From NCBI GenBank assembly GCA_902776835.1, contig CACYRK010000022.1, positions 21,707 through 85,706 of the forward strand: a stretch of 64,000 nt of DNA, in the 5' to 3' direction. The notes under the pieces were generated by a model, which was not told where the DNA came from, did not search any database, and saw nothing but the letters and a program-made list of their open reading frames with translations. Position 1 is the first letter of the stretch. Every line of letters begins with the position of its first letter. A program made the position numbers and the translations under genes. The DNA comes from an uncultured Bacteroidales bacterium. Its GTDB lineage: Bacteria > Bacteroidota > Bacteroidia > Bacteroidales > Muribaculaceae. Shown here in pieces: positions 25,722 to 36,092 of this stretch.

Positions 25722-27062
25722 TTAATGGGTGCGGCCACGTACCTTGCCCGATTTCATCAGGCCGTCGTAGTGGTGCATCATCAGGTGGGTCTCAATCTGC
25801 TGCAATGTGTCGAGCACGACACCCACGGTGATGAGCAATGACGTACCGCCAAAGAATTGTGCGAACTGCTGGTTGACGCCGAACAAGCGCGCGAAAGCGG
25901 GCATGATGGCGACGATACCCAGGAATATGGAGCCTGGCAGAGTGATGCGCGACATGATAGAGTCGAGATACTCGGCGGTCTTCTTACCGGGTTTCACACC
26001 GGGGATGAAGCCCGAGTTCTTCTTCATCTCTTCGGCCATCTGCGTAGGACGCACGGTGATGGCGGTATAGAAGTAGGTGAAGGCGAGAATCATCAGGAAG
26101 TACACCAGGTTGTACCAGAAGCCGTCCATATCGCTGAACGTGCGAGCGAACGAAGCCCAGAAGCCAGCGCCCTCGGAGCGGGCACCGAAGCCCGACAGGG
26201 TGATGGGGATGAACATCAACGCCTGAGCGAAGATGATAGGCATCACGTTTGCAGCGTTCACTTTCAGGGGGATGTACTGGCGTGCGCCGCCGTACTGCTT
26301 GTTGCCCACGATGCGCTTGGCATATTGCACGGGCACTTTGCGCGTGCCTTGCACGAGCATGACAGCACCTGCGGTAACGGCGAAGAGGATGATGACCTCG
26401 ACGAGGAACATCACGAGACCACCCTGAGCGGTGTTGAGGCGGTTAGTAAACTCTTGCACCACTGCGCTGGGGAAGCGCGCGATGATACCCACAAGGATGA
26501 TGATGGAAATACCGTTTCCGATACCCTTGTCGGTAATCTTCTCACCGAGCCACATGATGAACATGGCGCCAGCCGTGAGCACGATGGTGAGGAACGCGAG
26601 GTTCCAGAAACCAATCTGCATGGGCTGACCGGCTGCGTTTACCTGATATTGCAGGTTGAGCACATAGGCCGGACCCTGGAACAAGAGGATGAACACGGTG
26701 AGGTAGCGCGTGTACTGGTTGAGTTTCATGCGGCCACTCTCACCCTCGCGTTGCATCTTCTGGAACTGCGGCAGAACCATGCCGAGCAGTTGGATGACAA
26801 TCGACGCGGTGATGTAGGGCATGATACCCAGCGCGAAGATTGAAGCCTGCGAGAATGCACCACCCGAGAACATGTCGAGCAACTGCATCAGACCCGAACT
26901 GCTGGTAAAGCGGCGCATGGCCTCGAGTGCTGCGGGGTCGATGCCGGGCATGACCACGTGGCAACCCAGGCGATACACGAGCACGAAGAGGAACGTGATC
27001 GTGAGACGCTTGCGCAGGTCGTCAATCTTCCAAATGTTTTTTATAGTCTGAATTAACTTCAT
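25722..27062 (-). CDS. secY: Protein translocase subunit SecY
   Basis: 446 residues, 10 predicted membrane helices. SecY is the pore of the Sec translocon. Family segments include the plug region after helix 1 (DPAALEAMRRF), NGISIIILVGII and the cytoplasmic loop QYAKRIVGNKQYGG. It follows rplO by 11 bases. Confidence 0.98.
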   Translation of the reverse strand: MKLIQTIKNIWKIDDLRKRLTITFLFVLVYRLGCHVVMPGIDPAALEAMRRFTSSSGLMQLLDMFSGGAFSQASIFALGIMPYITASIVIQLLGMVLPQFQKMQREGESGRMKLNQYTRYLTVFILLFQGPAYVLNLQYQVNAAGQPMQIGFWNLAFLTIVLTAGAMFIMWLGEKITDKGIGNGISIIILVGIIARFPSAVVQEFTNRLNTAQGGLVMFLVEVIILFAVTAGAVMLVQGTRKVPVQYAKRIVGNKQYGGARQYIPLKVNAANVMPIIFAQALMFIPITLSGFGARSEGAGFWASFARTFSDMDGFWYNLVYFLMILAFTYFYTAITVRPTQMAEEMKKNSGFIPGVKPGKKTAEYLDSIMSRITLPGSIFLGIVAIMPAFARLFGVNQQFAQFFGGTSLLITVGVVLDTLQQIETHLMMHHYDGLMKSGKVRGRTH

Positions 27063-27073
27063 TGGAGAATTAA

Positions 27074-27520
27074 TTATACTTTAACGATTTGACCACCGGC
27101 CGCGGTTATGATCTCCTCGGCCTTTTTCGAGAATGCGTTGGCCTCGACGTCGAGTTTGCGGCTGAGTGTACCGTTACCCAGGACCTTCACCAGTTGTTTG
27201 CGGCGTACGAAACCGGCCTGGATGAGGTCGGCCACACCAATCTTCTCGACACCCAGGCGGGTAGCCAGTTCGTCGATAGTGGCGATGTTGATAGCCTTGT
27301 ACTCAACGCGGTTGATGTTCTTGAAACCGTACTTGGGCAGACGGCGCTGGAGTGGCATCTGACCACCCTCGAAACCTACCTTCTGCTTGTAGCCCGAGCG
27401 CGACTTTGCGCCCTTGTGACCGCGTGTGGACGTGCCACCCTTGCCCGAACCGGGACCGCGACCGATGCGACGTTTCTTCTTGTTTGACCCTACAGCGGGT
27501 TGCAAATTATGTAATTCCAT
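27074..27520 (-). CDS. rplO: 50S ribosomal protein L15
   Basis: 148 residues. Starts MELHNLQPAVGSNKKKRRIG and contains the Gly/Arg-rich extension GRGPGSGKGGTSTRGHKG and FEGGQMPLQRRLPK, typical of L15. It lies between rpmD and secY. Confidence 0.98.
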   Translation of the reverse strand: MELHNLQPAVGSNKKKRRIGRGPGSGKGGTSTRGHKGAKSRSGYKQKVGFEGGQMPLQRRLPKYGFKNINRVEYKAINIATIDELATRLGVEKIGVADLIQAGFVRRKQLVKVLGNGTLSRKLDVEANAFSKKAEEIITAAGGQIVKV

Positions 27521-27542
27521 AATATAAATCTTGATTTAAAAG

Positions 27543-27728
27543 TTATTCCTCAACGGGCGTGACGCACACCAGGTGGCTCACGGCGTTAATCATACCCCTA
27601 ACAGCGGGTGTGTCTTCCTTGACCACCACATGATTGAGCTTGCGCAGACCGAGCGCGTCGAGCGTGCGTTTTTGGCGCTCGGGGCGGTTGATGCGGCTCT
27701 TGACTTGCTTGATTTGTATCTTAGCCAT
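27543..27728 (-). CDS. rpmD: 50S ribosomal protein L30
   Basis: 61 residues, the short bacterial form, with INRPERQKRTLDALGLRKLN matching the L30 signature. It is 13 bases after rpsE. Confidence 0.97.
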   Translation of the reverse strand: MAKIQIKQVKSRINRPERQKRTLDALGLRKLNHVVVKEDTPAVRGMINAVSHLVCVTPVEE

Positions 27729-27741
27729 AGTATTCGATTTT

Positions 27742-28260
27742 TTAACCGTTAAACACCTTGTCGAGGCTCACACCGCGGTAGTGTGCGATGGTCTTGGGGT
27801 CACGCATCTCATCGAGTGCCTTGATGGTGGCCTTGACGAGGTTGTGAGGGTTGGACGAGCCTTTTGACTTACAAATCACATCGGTCACACCGATGCTCTC
27901 AAACACGGCGCGCATAGCACCACCGGCCTTCACACCCGTACCGGGGGTTGCCGGCATCATGATCACGCGGCTGCCGCCGAACTTGGCGACTTGCTCGTGG
28001 GGGATAGTGCCGTTGTGCACGGGCACTTTGATGAGGTTCTTCTTCGCTGCTTCGACACCCTTGGCGATTGCGGTGGTCACCTCGTTGGCCTTACCCAGGC
28101 CGTAACCGATGATGCCGTTGCCGTCGCCCACGACCACGATGGCCGCGAAGGTGAATGTGCGACCACCCTTGGTGACCTTGGTAGTGCGGTTGATGGCCAC
28201 CAGGCGATCTTTCAGCTCGATATCGCTTGTAGTTTTAACTCTATTGTTCTTCTTAACCAT
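27742..28260 (-). CDS. rpsE: 30S ribosomal protein S5
   Basis: 172 residues. The double-stranded-RNA-binding N-terminal domain has [20 protein letters not shown], and the C-terminal domain [20 protein letters not shown]5 contributes to decoding accuracy. It is 6 bases after rplR. Confidence 0.98.
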   Translation of the reverse strand: MVKKNNRVKTTSDIELKDRLVAINRTTKVTKGGRTFTFAAIVVVGDGNGIIGYGLGKANEVTTAIAKGVEAAKKNLIKVPVHNGTIPHEQVAKFGGSRVIMMPATPGTGVKAGGAMRAVFESIGVTDVICKSKGSSNPHNLVKATIKALDEMRDPKTIAHYRGVSLDKVFNG

Positions 28261-28266
28261 GATTCA

Positions 28267-28608
28267 TTAAAATTTAAGCCCGCCCTTACGAGCGCCGTCG
28301 GCGAGTGATTTAATACGTCCGTGGAACAGGAAGCCGTTACGGTCGAAGACCACGGTGTTGATGCCTGCCTCGATGGCTTTCTTGGCGATAGCCTCGCCCA
28401 CCTTAGCGGCGATTTCGCTCTTGGTGCCCTCGGTGATTCCCTTGCTCGAAGCAGCCACGAGAGTGCGGCCCTCGAGGTCGTTGATTACCTGGGCGTAGAT
28501 TTGCTTGTTACTTCTGAACACGCACAGGCGGGGACGCTCGGCCGTGCCGCTGATGCGGCCACGGATGCGTGCTTTGATTTTATTTCGTCTTTCTTTCTTG
28601 GATATCAT
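28267..28608 (-). CDS. rplR: 50S ribosomal protein L18
   Basis: 113 residues. Contains [16 protein letters not shown] and the C-terminal [19 protein letters not shown] signature of the 5S rRNA-binding protein L18. It is 14 bases after rplF. Confidence 0.98.
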   Translation of the reverse strand: MISKKERRNKIKARIRGRISGTAERPRLCVFRSNKQIYAQVINDLEGRTLVAASSKGITEGTKSEIAAKVGEAIAKKAIEAGINTVVFDRNGFLFHGRIKSLADGARKGGLKF

Positions 28609-28622
28609 GATGTTCTACTTAA

Positions 28623-29177
28623 TTATTTGGCTGCTGCCGTTTTACCAGACTTACGGCGAATAACCTCGCCAACAAACTTAACACCCTTGCCCTTATACGG
28701 TTCCGGCTTGCGGAACGAGCGAATCTTAGCGCAAATCTGACCGAGCAACTGCTTGTCGCAGGACTCCAGAGTGATCAGCGGGTTCTTGTTGCGCTCGGTC
28801 TTGGCCTCGACCTTGACCTCGGGCGGCATCTTCAAGTAGATGGCGTGCGAGAAACCCAGAGCCAGTTCGAGCACTTGGCCGTTGCTGGTTGCGCGGTAAC
28901 CGACACCCACGATTTCCATTTCTTTCTTGAAACCGTTGCTCACGCCTTCCACCATGTTGTGGATCAGGGCGCGGTACAGGCCGTGCTGTGCGCGGCTCTC
29001 ACGCTCGTCGTTGGGGCGTGAGACTTTGATTTCATTATTCTCGATCTCAACGGTGATGTTGGGGTTCACGGCTTGCTTGAGTTCGCCCTTGGGACCCTTG
29101 ACCGTTATCACGTTGTCCTTCATCTCAACTGTTACGCCGGCGGGCACAGTGATGGGTAACTTACCAATTCTTGACAT
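28623..29177 (-). CDS. rplF: 50S ribosomal protein L6
   Basis: 184 residues, two tandem alpha/beta domains. Starts MSRIGKLPITVPAGV and ends with the signature KPEPYKGKGVKFVGE around residues 160-175. It follows rpsH by 18 bases. Confidence 0.98.
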   Translation of the reverse strand: MSRIGKLPITVPAGVTVEMKDNVITVKGPKGELKQAVNPNITVEIENNEIKVSRPNDERESRAQHGLYRALIHNMVEGVSNGFKKEMEIVGVGYRATSNGQVLELALGFSHAIYLKMPPEVKVEAKTERNKNPLITLESCDKQLLGQICAKIRSFRKPEPYKGKGVKFVGEVIRRKSGKTAAAK

Positions 29178-29195
29178 AATCTATACCCTCCTTTT

Positions 29196-29591
29196 TTAAT
29201 AAACGTAACACAAAACCTCACCGCCGATTTTCTCGGCCTTGGCCTGCTTGTTGGTCATCACGCCCTTGCTGGTGGAGATGATGGCGATGCCCAGTCCGTT
29301 GAGCACGCGGGGCATGTCCTTGTAACCGGTGTATTGGCGCAAACCTGGGCGCGACACGCGAGTGAGGCACTTAATAGCGTTCACATGGTCGACGGCGTCG
29401 TACTTGAGCGCGATTTTGATGGCGCCCGAGGGGGTTCCGTCGTCCACAAACTTGTAGTTCAGGATGTAACCCTGATCGAAGAGAATCTTGGTGATCTCTT
29501 TCTTCAATTTCGAAGAAGGGATTTCAACGACACGGTGCTGTGCCTTGATCGCATTCCTCAATCTTGTCAAATAATCTGCAATAGGATCTAT
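29196..29591 (-). CDS. rpsH: 30S ribosomal protein S8, apparent non-ATG start
   Basis: About 131 residues if read from the first codon after the in-frame stop at 29592-29594. The S8 body is intact (HRVVEIPSSKLKKEITKIL, GLGIAIISTSKG). The conserved N-terminus normally reads MTDPIADYLTRLRNA. Here the codons are ATA-GAT-CCT-ATT-GCA-GAT-TAT-TTG, so DPIADYL is encoded but ATG-ACA is missing, as if three bases had been lost. Candidate starts are ATA (29589-29591), ATT (29580-29582) or TTG (29568-29570). TTG is the only standard one, but it drops seven conserved residues. The gene follows rpsN by about 50 bases. Confidence 0.93.
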   Translation of the reverse strand: MDPIADYLTRLRNAIKAQHRVVEIPSSKLKKEITKILFDQGYILNYKFVDDGTPSGAIKIALKYDAVDHVNAIKCLTRVSRPGLRQYTGYKDMPRVLNGLGIAIISTSKGVMTNKQAKAEKIGGEVLCYVY

Positions 29592-29643
29592 TTAAAAAAT
29601 TAGAAAAACTCTCTTGAGTGTGTGTGTGAATTGAGTGGTTGAA

Positions 29644-29913
29644 TTACCAACTTGCCTTCTTAACTCCGGGGATGAGACCGGCCGAAGCCATCTCACGGAA
29701 GTCGATACGCGAGATACCGAACTGGCGCATGTAACCCTTGGGGCGTCCCGAGATCTTGCAGCGGTTGTGCAGACGCACGGGCGACGCGTTCTTGGGGAGT
29801 GCCTGGAGGGCCTCGTAGTCGCCGGCAGCCTTGAGGGCGGCGCGCTTAGCGGCGTACTTGGCCACCATCTTCTCACGCTTGGCCTGGCGGGCCTTCATTG
29901 ATTCTTTTGCCAT
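29644..29913 (-). CDS. rpsN: 30S ribosomal protein S14 (zinc-free type)
   Basis: 89 residues, the long C-minus form without the CxxC zinc ribbon. Contains [19 protein letters not shown] and the end [19 protein letters not shown]. Like L36 in this cluster it is a zinc-independent version. Confidence 0.98.
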   Translation of the reverse strand: MAKESMKARQAKREKMVAKYAAKRAALKAAGDYEALQALPKNASPVRLHNRCKISGRPKGYMRQFGISRIDFREMASAGLIPGVKKASW

Positions 29914-29936
29914 AATTGAACTGTGTGAAGTTTAAA

Positions 29937-30476
29937 TTATTTACTGTTGAACGGGAGGCCGAATTCCTTGAGCAGTGCATAGCCCTCCTCGTCGGTCTTG
30001 GCGGTGGTCACGAAGGTGATGTTCATGCCGGTCATCTTCTGCACGGTGTCGATGTTGATCTCCGGGAAGATGATTTGCTCGGTCACACCCACGGTGTAGT
30101 TACCGCGTCCGTCGAGTTTGCCGGGGATTCCCTTGAAGTCGCGGATACGCGGCAGGGCGATGCGGATGAATCGCTCCATGAACTCGTACATGCGGTCGCG
30201 GCGCAGTGTCACGCGCACGCCGATAGGCATTTTCTTACGCACCTTGAAGTTGGAGATGTCCTTCTTCGAGAGCGTCTGCACGGCCTTCTGTCCGGTGATG
30301 GTGGTAAGCTCGTTGATAGCGGTCTCAATGATCTTCTTGTCCTGTGTGGCGTCGCCGAGACCCTCGTTGAGCACGATTTTCACCAGGCGGGGGATCTGCA
30401 TCGGCGAACTGTAGTTGAATTGCTTCATCAGTGCCGGAGCAATCACTTCGTCGTATTTTTTCTTTAATGTTGTCAT
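29937..30476 (-). CDS. rplE: 50S ribosomal protein L5
   Basis: 179 residues. Contains [20 protein letters not shown] and [18 protein letters not shown], both L5 signatures; it binds 5S rRNA. Its ATG overlaps the rplX stop by one base (TAATG), so translation is probably coupled. Confidence 0.98.
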   Translation of the reverse strand: MTTLKKKYDEVIAPALMKQFNYSSPMQIPRLVKIVLNEGLGDATQDKKIIETAINELTTITGQKAVQTLSKKDISNFKVRKKMPIGVRVTLRRDRMYEFMERFIRIALPRIRDFKGIPGKLDGRGNYTVGVTEQIIFPEINIDTVQKMTGMNITFVTTAKTDEEGYALLKEFGLPFNSK

Positions 30477-30805
30477 TACTTAATTTCCTCTCCTGACTTT
30501 TTAGAATAACGTACTTTCTTTCCGTCCTCGTTCACGCGGAAACCTACGCGGGTGGGCTTGGGATTGCGTCCGCTCTTGGGGTCCACAACGTTAAGGTTGC
30601 TGATGTGAATGGGAGCTTCTTTCTCGATGATGCCGCCCTGGGGGTTCTGGGCATTGGGCTTGGTGCTTTTCTTCACCATATTGACACCCTCGACGATGGC
30701 GCGGCTCTTCTTAACGTCGATGCTGAGCACGCGGCCAGTCTTGCCGCGGTCTTCACCAGCGAGCACGTAGACGGTATCGCCCTTTTTGATATGTAACATT
30801 GCCAT
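30476..30805 (-). CDS. rplX: 50S ribosomal protein L24
   Basis: 109 residues. The KOW motif [19 protein letters not shown] is clear near the N-terminus. The second in-frame ATG (MLHIKKGD) is nearer the usual L24 start and could be used. Its stop overlaps the rplE start. Confidence 0.97.
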   Translation of the reverse strand: MAMLHIKKGDTVYVLAGEDRGKTGRVLSIDVKKSRAIVEGVNMVKKSTKPNAQNPQGGIIEKEAPIHISNLNVVDPKSGRNPKPTRVGFRVNEDGKKVRYSKKSGEEIK

Positions 30806-30830
30806 TGTTAAATCCTTTTTTTAGATGTTA

Positions 30831-31196
30831 TTAAAGAACCTCGGGAGCGAGCGAGACAATCTTCATGTTGGTTGCGCGCAGTTCGCGTGCCACGGGGCCA
30901 AAGATGCGTGTGCCGCGCAACTCGCCGGCATTGTTCAACAACACGCAAGCGTTGTCGTCGAAGCGGATATAGGAACCATCGGCGCGACGGATTTCCTTCT
31001 TGGTGCGCACCACCACGGCGCGCGATACGGTCCCCTTCTTCACCTCCGAAGCGGGGATGGCATTCTTTACGGTAACGACAATCACGTCGCCTACCGATGC
31101 GTAACGGCGGCCAGTGCCACCGAGCACTCGGATGCAGAGCACTTCGCGTGCACCGCTGTTGTCAGCAACTGTGAGTCTACTTTCGGTTTGAATCAT
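30831..31196 (-). CDS. rplN: 50S ribosomal protein L14
   Basis: 121 residues, the usual length. Starts [19 protein letters not shown] and has the signature [20 protein letters not shown]. It follows rpsQ by 9 bases. Confidence 0.98.
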   Translation of the reverse strand: MIQTESRLTVADNSGAREVLCIRVLGGTGRRYASVGDVIVVTVKNAIPASEVKKGTVSRAVVVRTKKEIRRADGSYIRFDDNACVLLNNAGELRGTRIFGPVARELRATNMKIVSLAPEVL

Positions 31197-31205
31197 AACT
31201 GTAAA

Positions 31206-31463
31206 TTACTTCGCTTTTTCGATGATTTCTACTAGTCTCCATCTCTTGGTCTTGCTCAGCGGGCGAGTTTCCATCAGGCGCACGGTGTCGCCTACGTTGC
31301 ACTCGTTGTTCTCGTCATGAGCGTGGTATTTCTTTGTCTTGTTGACAAACTTACCGTAGATTGGGTGTTTTTCTTTCCATTTCACGGTCACAGTGATGGT
31401 TTTGTCACCCTTGTTGCTGGAAACAACCCCAATTCTCTCTTTTCTTAAATTTCTTTCTTCCAT
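31206..31463 (-). CDS. rpsQ: 30S ribosomal protein S17
   Basis: 85 residues, OB fold. Starts [20 protein letters not shown] and has [19 protein letters not shown]. It follows rpmC by 14 bases. Confidence 0.98.
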   Translation of the reverse strand: MEERNLRKERIGVVSSNKGDKTITVTVKWKEKHPIYGKFVNKTKKYHAHDENNECNVGDTVRLMETRPLSKTKRWRLVEIIEKAK

Positions 31464-31477
31464 ATCGTCGTTGGGGA

Positions 31478-31678
31478 TTATTTGTTGATGTTAAGTTCGC
31501 GAGCACGGATCTCAGTCTTGATGCGTGCGATGAGCTTACGGTCGGCGGTGATCTTTGCGGGGTTGTCGAGCGGTGCGATCACGTGCTGGATGCGCTCCTG
31601 CACATATTCGCGCTGCACTGCGTCGAGACGGTCCTGCAATTCCTTATCGCTCAACTCTTTGATATTTTCTTTTTTCAT
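31478..31678 (-). CDS. rpmC: 50S ribosomal protein L29
   Basis: 66 residues, two long helices: [19 protein letters not shown] and the L29-type end [14 protein letters not shown]29 sits near the polypeptide exit tunnel. Confidence 0.97.
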   Translation of the reverse strand: MKKENIKELSDKELQDRLDAVQREYVQERIQHVIAPLDNPAKITADRKLIARIKTEIRARELNINK

Positions 31679-31701
31679 AATGTGATGTAGCGGATAAAAA
31701 A

Positions 31702-32133
31702 TTAAACTGTCTGTGAAGGATCATAGTCGCGACGTACGACAAACTTGGTGACCACGGGGAGTTTCTGCGCTGCGAGGCGGAGTGCTTCCTTGGCGATTTC
31801 GTAACTCACGCCGTCGACCTCGAGCAGGATGCGTCCGGGGTGCACGGGAGCCACATATCCGGCCACGTCGCCCTTACCTTTACCCATACGCACGTCGGCG
31901 GGCTTGCGGGTGTAAGGCTTGTCGGGGAAGATGCGCAGCCACACTTGGCCTTCGCGCTGCATGTAGCGTGTCACGGCCACACGAGCAGCCTCGATCTGGC
32001 GGGCGGTGATCCACTTCGACTCCAGGGTCTTGATGCCGAACGAGCCGAAGGCGAGTTGGTTGCCTCGCTTGCTGTACTGGCGGGGATGCCCGTCGCTAGG
32101 CCTTCTGTATCTTAATCTTTTAGGTTGTAACAT
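31702..32133 (-). CDS. rplP: 50S ribosomal protein L16
   Basis: 143 residues. Starts [18 protein letters not shown] and contains [20 protein letters not shown], the conserved L16 loop that reaches the peptidyl transferase centre. It follows rpsC by 25 bases. Confidence 0.98.
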   Translation of the reverse strand: MLQPKRLRYRRPSDGHPRQYSKRGNQLAFGSFGIKTLESKWITARQIEAARVAVTRYMQREGQVWLRIFPDKPYTRKPADVRMGKGKGDVAGYVAPVHPGRILLEVDGVSYEIAKEALRLAAQKLPVVTKFVVRRDYDPSQTV

Positions 32134-32158
32134 TGTAGTAGTGTGAAAATCTTAGTGT

Positions 32159-32887
32159 TTAACGATTGTTCTTCTTGTTGCGGAAACCGCCACGGCGCTC
32201 ACCGCGTCCACCCGAGCGGCGCTCGCCCGAGTTGGTGGCGAAGTTGGGAGCGAGGTCTTTCTTGCCGTACACTTCACCGCGGCAGATCCAAACCTTGACT
32301 CCGATCAGGCCCACCTTGGTGAGAGCGGGAACGAGAGCGTAGTCGATGTCGGCGCGGAGAGTGTGGAGCGGCGTGCGGCCTTCCTTGAACATCTCGCTGC
32401 GAGCCATTTCGGCGCCGTTGAGGCGTCCGCTCACTTGCACCTTGATGCCCTCGGCGCCCATGCGCATGGTCGACGCGATGGCCATCTTCACGGCGCGGCG
32501 ATAGGCGATCTTGCCCTCGATTTGGCGTGCGATGTTGTTAGCCACGATTTCGGCGTCGAGTTCGGGGCGCTTCACCTCGTAGATGTTGATTTGGACTTCC
32601 TTGTTGGTGAGTTTCTTGAGTTCCTCTTTCAGTTTGTCCACGTCCTGTCCGTTCTTGCCGATGATGATACCGGGGCGAGCGGTGCAGATGGTGATGGTGA
32701 CCATCTTCAGGGTTCTTTCGATAACAATGCGCGAGACACTTGCTTTTGCCAGACGCACGTTGAGATACTTGCGGATTTTGTTATCCTCGAGCAGTGTATC
32801 TCCATAATTACTGCCACCGAACCAGTTGGAGTCCCAACCGCGAACGATGCCTAAACGGTTACTGATTGGATTTACTTTCTGTCCCAT
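32159..32887 (-). CDS. rpsC: 30S ribosomal protein S3
   Basis: 242 residues. N-terminal KH domain with the loop [20 protein letters not shown]-terminal domain with [14 protein letters not shown] basic Gly/Arg tail ([17 protein letters not shown]) extends the C-terminus. S3 lines the mRNA entry channel. It follows rplV by 5 bases. Confidence 0.98.
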   Translation of the reverse strand: MGQKVNPISNRLGIVRGWDSNWFGGSNYGDTLLEDNKIRKYLNVRLAKASVSRIVIERTLKMVTITICTARPGIIIGKNGQDVDKLKEELKKLTNKEVQINIYEVKRPELDAEIVANNIARQIEGKIAYRRAVKMAIASTMRMGAEGIKVQVSGRLNGAEMARSEMFKEGRTPLHTLRADIDYALVPALTKVGLIGVKVWICRGEVYGKKDLAPNFATNSGERRSGGRGERRGGFRNKKNNR

Positions 32888-32892
32888 ATCTC

Positions 32893-33300
32893 TTATTCTG
32901 CGTCATTATTGGTTAAACGGTCCAGGACCATAGTCACGTGGTTCGAGCGCTTGCGGATGCGGTAGCCGCGTCCTTGCGGAGCGGGGCGGAGTCGCTTGAG
33001 CATCGGAGCGGGATCGACGGTGATGGTCTTGATATAGAGCATGTTGCTCTCGGCCTTGGTCTCGTTTTTCTGTTCCCAGTTAGCGATAGCCGATTTGAGC
33101 AACTTTTCTACGTCGGCAGCAGCCTGCTTGTTGGAGAAGTGCAGCAGGCCCATGGCCTTGAACACCTCCACGCCGCGCACCATGTCGGCCACCAGTCGCA
33201 TTTTGCGGGGCGAACTGGGGATGCCGCGAAGTTTGGCTTGAGCCACTTCTTGGCGGGCCTGTTTGTGCTGTTCAGCTGATATTCTTTTTCTTTTACCCAT
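32893..33300 (-). CDS. rplV: 50S ribosomal protein L22
   Basis: 135 residues. Contains [14 protein letters not shown] and the long hairpin region ending [14 protein letters not shown], which lines the exit tunnel in L22. The spacing to rpsS is 46 bases. Confidence 0.98.
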   Translation of the reverse strand: MGKRKRISAEQHKQARQEVAQAKLRGIPSSPRKMRLVADMVRGVEVFKAMGLLHFSNKQAAADVEKLLKSAIANWEQKNETKAESNMLYIKTITVDPAPMLKRLRPAPQGRGYRIRKRSNHVTMVLDRLTNNDAE

Positions 33301-33346
33301 TGTGTTTTAATTCTTTTTTCGATTTTTGTGTTGTCCCCGGGCCCAA

Positions 33347-33613
33347 TTACTTGTTGTTGCCGCTGTGACCACGGAAGGTGCGAGTGGGAGCGAACTCACC
33401 GAGTTTGTGACCTACCATGTTCTCCGTGACGTAAACGGGGATGAACTTATTACCATTGTGCACTGCGAAAGTGTGTCCCACGAAATCGGGCGAAATCATC
33501 GAAGCGCGCGACCAGGTCTTGATCACAGCCTTCTTTCCGCTCTCGTTCATGGCGTCGACCTTCTTTTCGAGTTTCACGCTGATGTACGGGCCTTTTTTTA
33601 ATGAACGACTCAT
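33347..33613 (-). CDS. rpsS: 30S ribosomal protein S19
   Basis: 88 residues. Starts [19 protein letters not shown] and has the signature [17 protein letters not shown]. It follows rplB by 24 bases. Confidence 0.98.
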   Translation of the reverse strand: MSRSLKKGPYISVKLEKKVDAMNESGKKAVIKTWSRASMISPDFVGHTFAVHNGNKFIPVYVTENMVGHKLGEFAPTRTFRGHSGNNK

Positions 33614-33637
33614 AAAGATTGAATTGTGTTAATCAAA

Positions 33638-34462
33638 TTACTTCTTTCTTCTTTCGATGATGTACTTCGAAGACTGCTTCTTCGGAGCCCTGGTCTTGAG
33701 ACCCTTAGCGTAGAGGCCGTTGCGCGAGCGTGGATGACCACCACTCTGACGTCCTTCACCACCACCCATTGGGTGATCGACGGGGTTCATCACCACACCA
33801 CGGTTGTGCGGGCGGCGTCCGAGCCAGCGCGAACGTCCGGCCTTGCCACTCTGCTCAAGTGCGTGGTCGCTGTTGCCCACCACGCCGATAGTTGCGCGGC
33901 AAGCCGAAAGGATGCGGCGTGTTTCGCCCGAAGGTAATTTGACGATCACATAAGAGCCCTCACGCGAGGTGAGTTGTGCGAATGTGCCGGCACTGCGTGC
34001 CATCGCGGCACCCTGTCCGGGTCGCAACTCGATGTTGTGAATTAAAGTACCAACAGGAATCTTACTGAGTGGAAGCGCGTTTCCCAGTTCAGGGGCTACG
34101 TTCTCACCGCTTTCAATTGTAGCGCCAACTTGCAAGCCGTTGGGTGCAATAATGTAAGCTTTAAAACCGTCCACGTAGTAGAGGAGCGCGATGCGAGCCG
34201 AGCGGTTAGGATCGTACTCGATGGCTTTTACACGTGCAGGTACACCGTCATGATTTCTCTTAAAGTCGATCAGGCGCAGTTTGCGGCGATGACCGCCGCC
34301 ACGGTAACGCGTGGTGAGGTGACCCTCGTTGTTGCGTCCGCCAGTGCTGCGTTTACCGACGGTAAGAGACTTTTCTGGTACGCTTTTCGTGATGTCGGCG
34401 AAGGTACCAATAATCTTGTGTCTTTGCCCCGGTGTTGTGGGCTTCAATTTTCTTACTGCCAT
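33638..34462 (-). CDS. rplB: 50S ribosomal protein L2
   Basis: 274 residues, full length. [16 protein letters not shown] lies in the N-terminal RNA-binding domain and the peptidyl-transferase-near segment reads [17 protein letters not shown]. It is 9 bases after rplW. Confidence 0.99.
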   Translation of the reverse strand: MAVRKLKPTTPGQRHKIIGTFADITKSVPEKSLTVGKRSTGGRNNEGHLTTRYRGGGHRRKLRLIDFKRNHDGVPARVKAIEYDPNRSARIALLYYVDGFKAYIIAPNGLQVGATIESGENVAPELGNALPLSKIPVGTLIHNIELRPGQGAAMARSAGTFAQLTSREGSYVIVKLPSGETRRILSACRATIGVVGNSDHALEQSGKAGRSRWLGRRPHNRGVVMNPVDHPMGGGEGRQSGGHPRSRNGLYAKGLKTRAPKKQSSKYIIERRKK

Positions 34463-34471
34463 TGTTATTTA

Positions 34472-34762
34472 TTAAAGATTGCTATAGAAATCGATGGTTT
34501 GTCCCTCGGCAAGTGTTACGACAGCCTTCTTGAAGGCAGCCACTTTGCCGCGGATGATGCCACTCTTGGTGTAGCGTTGCTTGCGCTTGCCGTCGTAGTT
34601 CATTGTGCTGATGCCCACCACCTTGACGTCGTAAAGTTTCTCGATGGCGTCCTTGATCTGGAACTTGTTGGCATCGGGAGACACCTTGAACGAATAGCGG
34701 TTGCCAGCCTCGCTGATGGCGTTGGCCTTCTCAGTGACGATAGGTTGAATCATTATATTCAT
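34472..34762 (-). CDS. rplW: 50S ribosomal protein L23
   Basis: 96 residues. PIVTEKANAISEAGNRYSF is the L23 signature. L23 sits at the tunnel exit and docks trigger factor and SRP. A second ATG three codons in (MIQPIVTEK) could be the start. Confidence 0.97.
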   Translation of the reverse strand: MNIMIQPIVTEKANAISEAGNRYSFKVSPDANKFQIKDAIEKLYDVKVVGISTMNYDGKRKQRYTKSGIIRGKVAAFKKAVVTLAEGQTIDFYSNL

Positions 34763-34777
34763 CTTGTTATCTCCTTA

Positions 34778-35404
34778 TTATTTTAAATTGTTAAGCACGT
34801 CAACACTGCTCACGGTAACAACCACCATCTTGTTGTCGAGAACTTGATAGGTGTTGATATCGCTAGCAGTCATGATTCTTGCGTTCGGCAAGTTTCGAGC
34901 CGACAAAAATACATTTTTATTCTGACCTGGTAAAACGAGAAGGAACTTTACGCCGTCGATTTTAAGATTTTTAGCAATATTTACGAAATCTTTAGTCTTG
35001 GGGGCGTCAAAATTGAAGTCCTCAACCACCATGATCTGGTTGTTCTGAGCCTTGAACGTGAGGGCCGAGCGGCGAGCGAGCGCCTTTACCTTCTTGTTGA
35101 GTTTGAAAGAATAGTTGCGGGGACGGGGGCCAAACACGCGGCCGCCGCCGATGAGCAGAGGCGAGTTGATGTCGCCGTGACGTGCGCCGCCGCCGCCTTT
35201 CTGGCGACCCAACTTGCGCGTCGAGCCCGACACCTCACTTCTTTCCTTTGCCTTGTGAGTACCCTGGCGGTGGTTAGCCATGTACTGCTTCACATCGAGA
35301 TACACTGCGTGCTCGCTGGGCTCAGCGATGGCGAAAATCTCGTCGTTGAGTGTGACCTTCTTACCGGTGTCAACACCCTGGATGTTATATACTGCGAGTT
35401 CCAT
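34778..35404 (-). CDS. rplD: 50S ribosomal protein L4
   Basis: 208 residues. The loop that enters the exit tunnel is recognisable ([22 protein letters not shown], here [17 protein letters not shown]). In gammaproteobacteria L4 represses the S10 operon; no such leader is recognisable here. Its ATG overlaps the rplC stop (TAATG). Confidence 0.98.
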   Translation of the reverse strand: MELAVYNIQGVDTGKKVTLNDEIFAIAEPSEHAVYLDVKQYMANHRQGTHKAKERSEVSGSTRKLGRQKGGGGARHGDINSPLLIGGGRVFGPRPRNYSFKLNKKVKALARRSALTFKAQNNQIMVVEDFNFDAPKTKDFVNIAKNLKIDGVKFLLVLPGQNKNVFLSARNLPNARIMTASDINTYQVLDNKMVVVTVSSVDVLNNLK

Positions 35405-36021
35405 TACTTCTCAATTAAAACGATTGAACCTTTGCTGCCCGGTACCGAACCCTTCACTACGAGGAGGTTGTTCTCAGGCAATATCTTGATCACTTGAAGA
35501 TTTTGCACGGTGCAACGCTGGTTACCCATTTGACCGGCCATGCGCATGCCCTTGAAGACCTTAGCGGGATAAGAGCAGGCACCGATCGAACCCGGTGCAC
35601 GGTAGCGGTCGTCCTGACCGTGAGTGCGCTGTCCCACGCCACCAAAACCGTGGCGCTTGACAACACCCTGGAAACCTTTACCCTTGCTGGTTCCGATCAC
35701 GTCGACGAACGATGCGTCGTTGAAGAACTCAACGGTGAGGGTGTCGCCGGCAGCGTGTGGCTCGGCAAAATTCTTGAACTCGGCCAAGTGGCGTTGTGGC
35801 TTGACTCCAGCCTTTTTGAAGTGACCGGCCTCGGGCTTGGTGGTGTGCTTATCTTTCTTCTCGATAAAACCAATCTGCAAAGCCTCGTATCCGTCGGTCT
35901 CGACAGTCTTGACTTGAGTAACTACACAAGGACCTACTTCGATAACAGTGCACGGCACATTCTTACCGTCGGCACTGAATACGGATGTCATTCCGATTTT
36001 CTTTCCAATTAATCCTGGCAT
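35404..36021 (-). CDS. rplC: 50S ribosomal protein L3
   Basis: 205 residues. Starts [20 protein letters not shown] and contains the [14 protein letters not shown] segment that is normally methylated and reaches the peptidyl transferase centre. The stop overlaps the rplD start by one base; it follows rpsJ after 71 bases. Confidence 0.98.
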   Translation of the reverse strand: MPGLIGKKIGMTSVFSADGKNVPCTVIEVGPCVVTQVKTVETDGYEALQIGFIEKKDKHTTKPEAGHFKKAGVKPQRHLAEFKNFAEPHAAGDTLTVEFFNDASFVDVIGTSKGKGFQGVVKRHGFGGVGQRTHGQDDRYRAPGSIGACSYPAKVFKGMRMAGQMGNQRCTVQNLQVIKILPENNLLVVKGSVPGSKGSIVLIEK

Positions 36022-36092
36022 TTCTGTGTACTTTTTTTGATTAGAAACTCTTTTGTTTTAATAATTCTCTGTTTTGTGAATGTGTTCGGTTA

